From an uncultured Aquimarina sp. (GTDB lineage Bacteria; Bacteroidota; Bacteroidia; Flavobacteriales; Flavobacteriaceae): 64,000 nucleotides of DNA. The notes below the pieces were generated by a model, which was not told the DNA's origin, searched no databases, and was given only the letters and a program-made list of their open reading frames with translations. A program made the position numbers and the translations under genes. Location of the stretch: NCBI RefSeq assembly GCF_947492405.1, contig NZ_CANLMP010000010.1:109199-173198 (forward strand). Reading direction: 5' to 3'. Shown here one piece after another: positions 61,651 through 64,000 of this stretch; the first letter of the stretch is position 1, and each line of letters opens with the position of its first letter.

Positions 61651-63411
61651 ATGAATTTTATTAAAACTTCTTTACCTCTGTTAGAACGATGTTTATGCGG
61701 TAAAAAGTTCGTTTTTTGTGTAGTTTTTGGGATCTTTTTCTTGATAGATAATTCCTTTGCAATACAGATTACTAAAAAGATTGACAGTTTAGAACAAAAA
61801 TTAAAAGCACATACCACAGAAGATACTACCAGAGTCAATATTTTTAATGCAATTGGGTATGAATATTGGATTGTAGATGCTAATGAATCTATACGTTTTG
61901 GTTTAAAAGCACTTCAATTATCCGAAAAATTAGGATACAACAAAGGTTTAGCTAGAGCAAATCGTGTGATTGGGGTAGCCCATTGGGCTCAGGGAAATCT
62001 AACTAAGGCATTACAATTCCTTAATAATTCTCATAAAACATATCAAATCATACAAGATAAAGCGGGTCTGGCCAATACAAGACTTAATATAGGGATGGTC
62101 TACGCAGATCTTAAAGAGTATGCAAAAGCATTGCACTATTACGAACAAGCGATTAATGAATTCACCGCATTGGGATTAAAAGGGAGGATAGCTACTACCT
62201 TTACTAAGATAGGCACCATGCTTATTGAAGAACATAAAGATGAAGAAGCATTACAATATTTATCCGATGCGCTAAAAATGCATAGGGATAACAACTTTAC
62301 TTATGGTGTTGCAGAAGCACATAACAAACTAGGGATTTTATATCTTCATAAAAACGAAATAGAACAAGCATATTACCACATAAAAAAATCTAAAGAGTTA
62401 GGAAGTAAAGTAAATGATATTGATGGATTAACAAATAACCTTATTATAAACGGTAAAATTTTAAGACTTTCTGGTAAACTCGATGAGGCAGCTGTAGAGG
62501 TAGATAAAGGTTTACAACTTGCTAAAGAAAATAACCTTAAGAAATACGAGTTGTTTGCTTATGAAGAATTAAAAGAATTAAAAAAACAACAAGCCAAACC
62601 TGCAGAAGCCTATGTTTTTTATGATAAATATCTTTTTCTTAGAGATTCTCTTTTCAATCTAGAAAAATCAAAACAAATTGCCTATCTGGAATTTGAAAAT
62701 GAGTTAGAAAAAAAAGATAAAGAGTTGATAATGCTTAAGGAGCAAGAAAAAAAAGATGATCTTATACAACTCATTTTGATCCTTAGTGTTATTACTATAT
62801 CGATCTGTGGTTGTTTTATTTTTATGATATCCCGCCAACGTGCAAAAAAGAGTAATCAATTGACCGCAAAAACTCAAGAGCTTCTAGAATCTGCTCATGC
62901 ACTGACACAAAAAGAATTAGAGAATTCAGAATTAAAGCAAACAGAATTAAGACAGCAATTGGATTTTAAGAACAAAGAGCTCAGTTCGTATACGCTGAAT
63001 TTTATAAAGAAGAATGAAATCATAGAGAGAATACAACAAACCATTCAAAATATTAAAAAGTCCTCCTCTATAGAAAAAAGCAAATTAATTGCTGATCTTA
63101 ATAAAATAGTACGTACAAACTTGAGTATTGATAAAGATTGGGATGACTTCAGCAGGTTTTTTGAAGATGCATATCAGGGATTCTACACAAAGTTAAAATC
63201 ACAACACGAAGATTTAAGTACCAATGATTTAAGAATTTGTTCTTTGATAATGCTTAACCTCAATGTTAAAGAAATGGCTGGTATTCTTGGGATATCTCCG
63301 GATAGTGCTAGAACCGCAAGATATCGCCTTAGGAAAAAGCTAAAATTGACTCCAGAGCAGGAAATTTTCACATATTTAGTAAAGTTCGAACAAGAAAAAG
63401 AGTGGATGTAG
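61651..63411 (+). CDS. TPR-HTH (LuxR-like) membrane regulator
   Basis: This 586-aa regulator has a signal peptide or anchor (about 24-40), a TPR region (about 55-320, SNxRLNxGxVYADLKEYAKALHYYEQA-type repeats), a transmembrane helix (about 374-396), a coiled coil, and a C-terminal HTH (about 520-570, STNDLRICSLIMLNLNVKEM-AGILGISPDSARTARYRLRKKL). Such one-protein sensors are common in Bacteroidota. ATG 61651 is preferred over TTG 61645. It lies just after the eCIS satellite genes and is the only dedicated-looking regulator near them, so it may bind the composite elements. Confidence 0.85.
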   Translation: MNFIKTSLPLLERCLCGKKFVFCVVFGIFFLIDNSFAIQITKKIDSLEQKLKAHTTEDTTRVNIFNAIGYEYWIVDANESIRFGLKALQLSEKLGYNKGLARANRVIGVAHWAQGNLTKALQFLNNSHKTYQIIQDKAGLANTRLNIGMVYADLKEYAKALHYYEQAINEFTALGLKGRIATTFTKIGTMLIEEHKDEEALQYLSDALKMHRDNNFTYGVAEAHNKLGILYLHKNEIEQAYYHIKKSKELGSKVNDIDGLTNNLIINGKILRLSGKLDEAAVEVDKGLQLAKENNLKKYELFAYEELKELKKQQAKPAEAYVFYDKYLFLRDSLFNLEKSKQIAYLEFENELEKKDKELIMLKEQEKKDDLIQLILILSVITISICGCFIFMISRQRAKKSNQLTAKTQELLESAHALTQKELENSELKQTELRQQLDFKNKELSSYTLNFIKKNEIIERIQQTIQNIKKSSSIEKSKLIADLNKIVRTNLSIDKDWDDFSRFFEDAYQGFYTKLKSQHEDLSTNDLRICSLIMLNLNVKEMAGILGISPDSARTARYRLRKKLKLTPEQEIFTYLVKFEQEKEWM

Positions 63412-63624
63412 AGGGTTGTTGGTTTTTCTGAAATAAAAATAATAAATAATTGATTTTCAGTATTTTAATTTTACTTGTCTACATTTTGTATATCCATTTT
63501 TAACACTTTAAACTTTAACGTATACACATTGTAGGTATCGTTTTTATGGCGATAGAGATGGCTTTCTTTAGTTTTACAATCGGTAGGCTTCAGGCCTTAT
63601 TCCATTCCTTAAAAACTAAATGAT

Positions 63625-64000
63625 ATGACAAAACCAAAGACGACATATACCAAATGCGGAGATATTAGTATAGCGTACCAGGTTTTTGGCTCTGGTCCAG
63701 TAGACATAGTGTATATTCCTGGATGGATATCCAATATCGATTGGATGTGGTCATGTCCTGAATTGGTTGATTTTTTTACGGAGCTAGGTAAGTTTGCAAG
63801 AGTAATCCTTTTTGATAAAAGAGGAACTGGGCTTTCGGATAGAGTTGTAGAATTTGCTACTCTCGAAGAGCGAATGGAGGATATTACAGCAGTTATGGAT
63901 GCTGTGGGTTCTGAAAAAGCAGTTCTTTTTGGGCATTCCGAGGGTGGAAGTGTCTCTGCCCTATTTAGTGCAACTTATCCTGATCGTGTTATTTCCTTAA
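63625..64000 (+). CDS. Alpha/beta hydrolase-type protein (partial)
   Basis: This gene runs off the window end; 125 codons are visible. The product has the alpha/beta hydrolase oxyanion strand (DIVYIPGWISN), a FDKRGTGLSD loop and a nucleophile elbow GHSEGG (about residues 108-113). This N-terminal form is common in hydrolase-cyclase or hydrolase-HTH fusions, so more domains may lie beyond position 64000. Start is ATG 63625; the ATG at 63620 meets a stop at once. Confidence 0.8.
   Translation, partial: MTKPKTTYTKCGDISIAYQVFGSGPVDIVYIPGWISNIDWMWSCPELVDFFTELGKFARVILFDKRGTGLSDRVVEFATLEERMEDITAVMDAVGSEKAVLFGHSEGGSVSALFSATYPDRVISL

Noticed and set aside
1..64000. CRISPR array, tRNA or rRNA genes
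   Set aside because: No regularly spaced direct repeats, no tRNA T-loop or cloverleaf patterns and no rRNA-like stretches were seen by eye in the gaps.

Overview
This 64 kb, AT-rich window looks like chromosomal DNA of a marine Flavobacteriaceae member (phylum Bacteroidota), possibly near Aquimarina; the genus is a guess. The signs are flavobacterial versions of TrmB, Mrp and NifU, TPR-HTH regulators, Bacteroidota-style -7 boxes of the form TAnnTTTG, weak Shine-Dalgarno sites and A-rich leaders.

Positions 1-11.9 kb hold mostly housekeeping genes: a two-component pair, a glycosyltransferase, trmB, a LysE-type exporter, an alkyltransferase-like protein, Mrp/NifU iron-sulfur proteins, an acyltransferase, an AraC regulator and a metallophosphoesterase. 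Positions 12.0-26.4 kb hold two divergent oxidase operons that share a 256-base regulatory region. The minus-strand operon encodes a tyrosinase, a LodA-family cysteine-tryptophylquinone (CTQ) oxidase, a small beta-rich protein, a LodB-like flavoprotein and a haem-binding lipoprotein. The plus-strand operon encodes a flavin amine oxidase, a lipocalin-like protein, the small and large (GMC) subunits of an iron-sulfur flavin dehydrogenase and a VioB-type ferritin-like protein. Together they suggest H2O2/quinone chemistry or a small-molecule pathway. A LysR regulator and a ribosome hibernation factor follow.

Positions 28.6-48.2 kb hold a complete single-sheath extracellular contractile injection system (eCIS, the Pvc/Afp/MAC family). 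In order they are: cap, an unknown protein, sheath, three tube proteins, a DUF5908 peptide, a LysM tube adaptor, a VgrG-like spike, gp25, a PAAR-like tip, baseplate J, a collar-domain fibre, a second baseplate protein, the tape measure and an AAA+ ATPase. Positions 48.5-56.0 kb hold three DUF4157 cargo proteins. Their N-terminal domains are nearly the same and their C-termini differ. Two carry a repeated motif skeleton that resembles the glutamine-synthetase/amidoligase fold.

Positions 56.0-61.5 kb hold repeats, a MITE-like element and a satellite set: a 6-TM protein, an AmpD-type amidase with no signal peptide, a lipoprotein with a membrane partner, and two coiled-coil envelope proteins. A TPR-HTH regulator and a truncated alpha/beta hydrolase end the window.

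The most notable observation is a composite promoter element, TGTCG-N19-CGGTTTTGTAATAG followed about 26 bases later by a TAnnTTTG-like box. It occurs in two tandem copies before the eCIS operon and once before each of four satellite transcription units (56702, 57886, 58777, 60507). This makes the satellites a predicted regulon with the injection system, perhaps for assembly, lysis or release.
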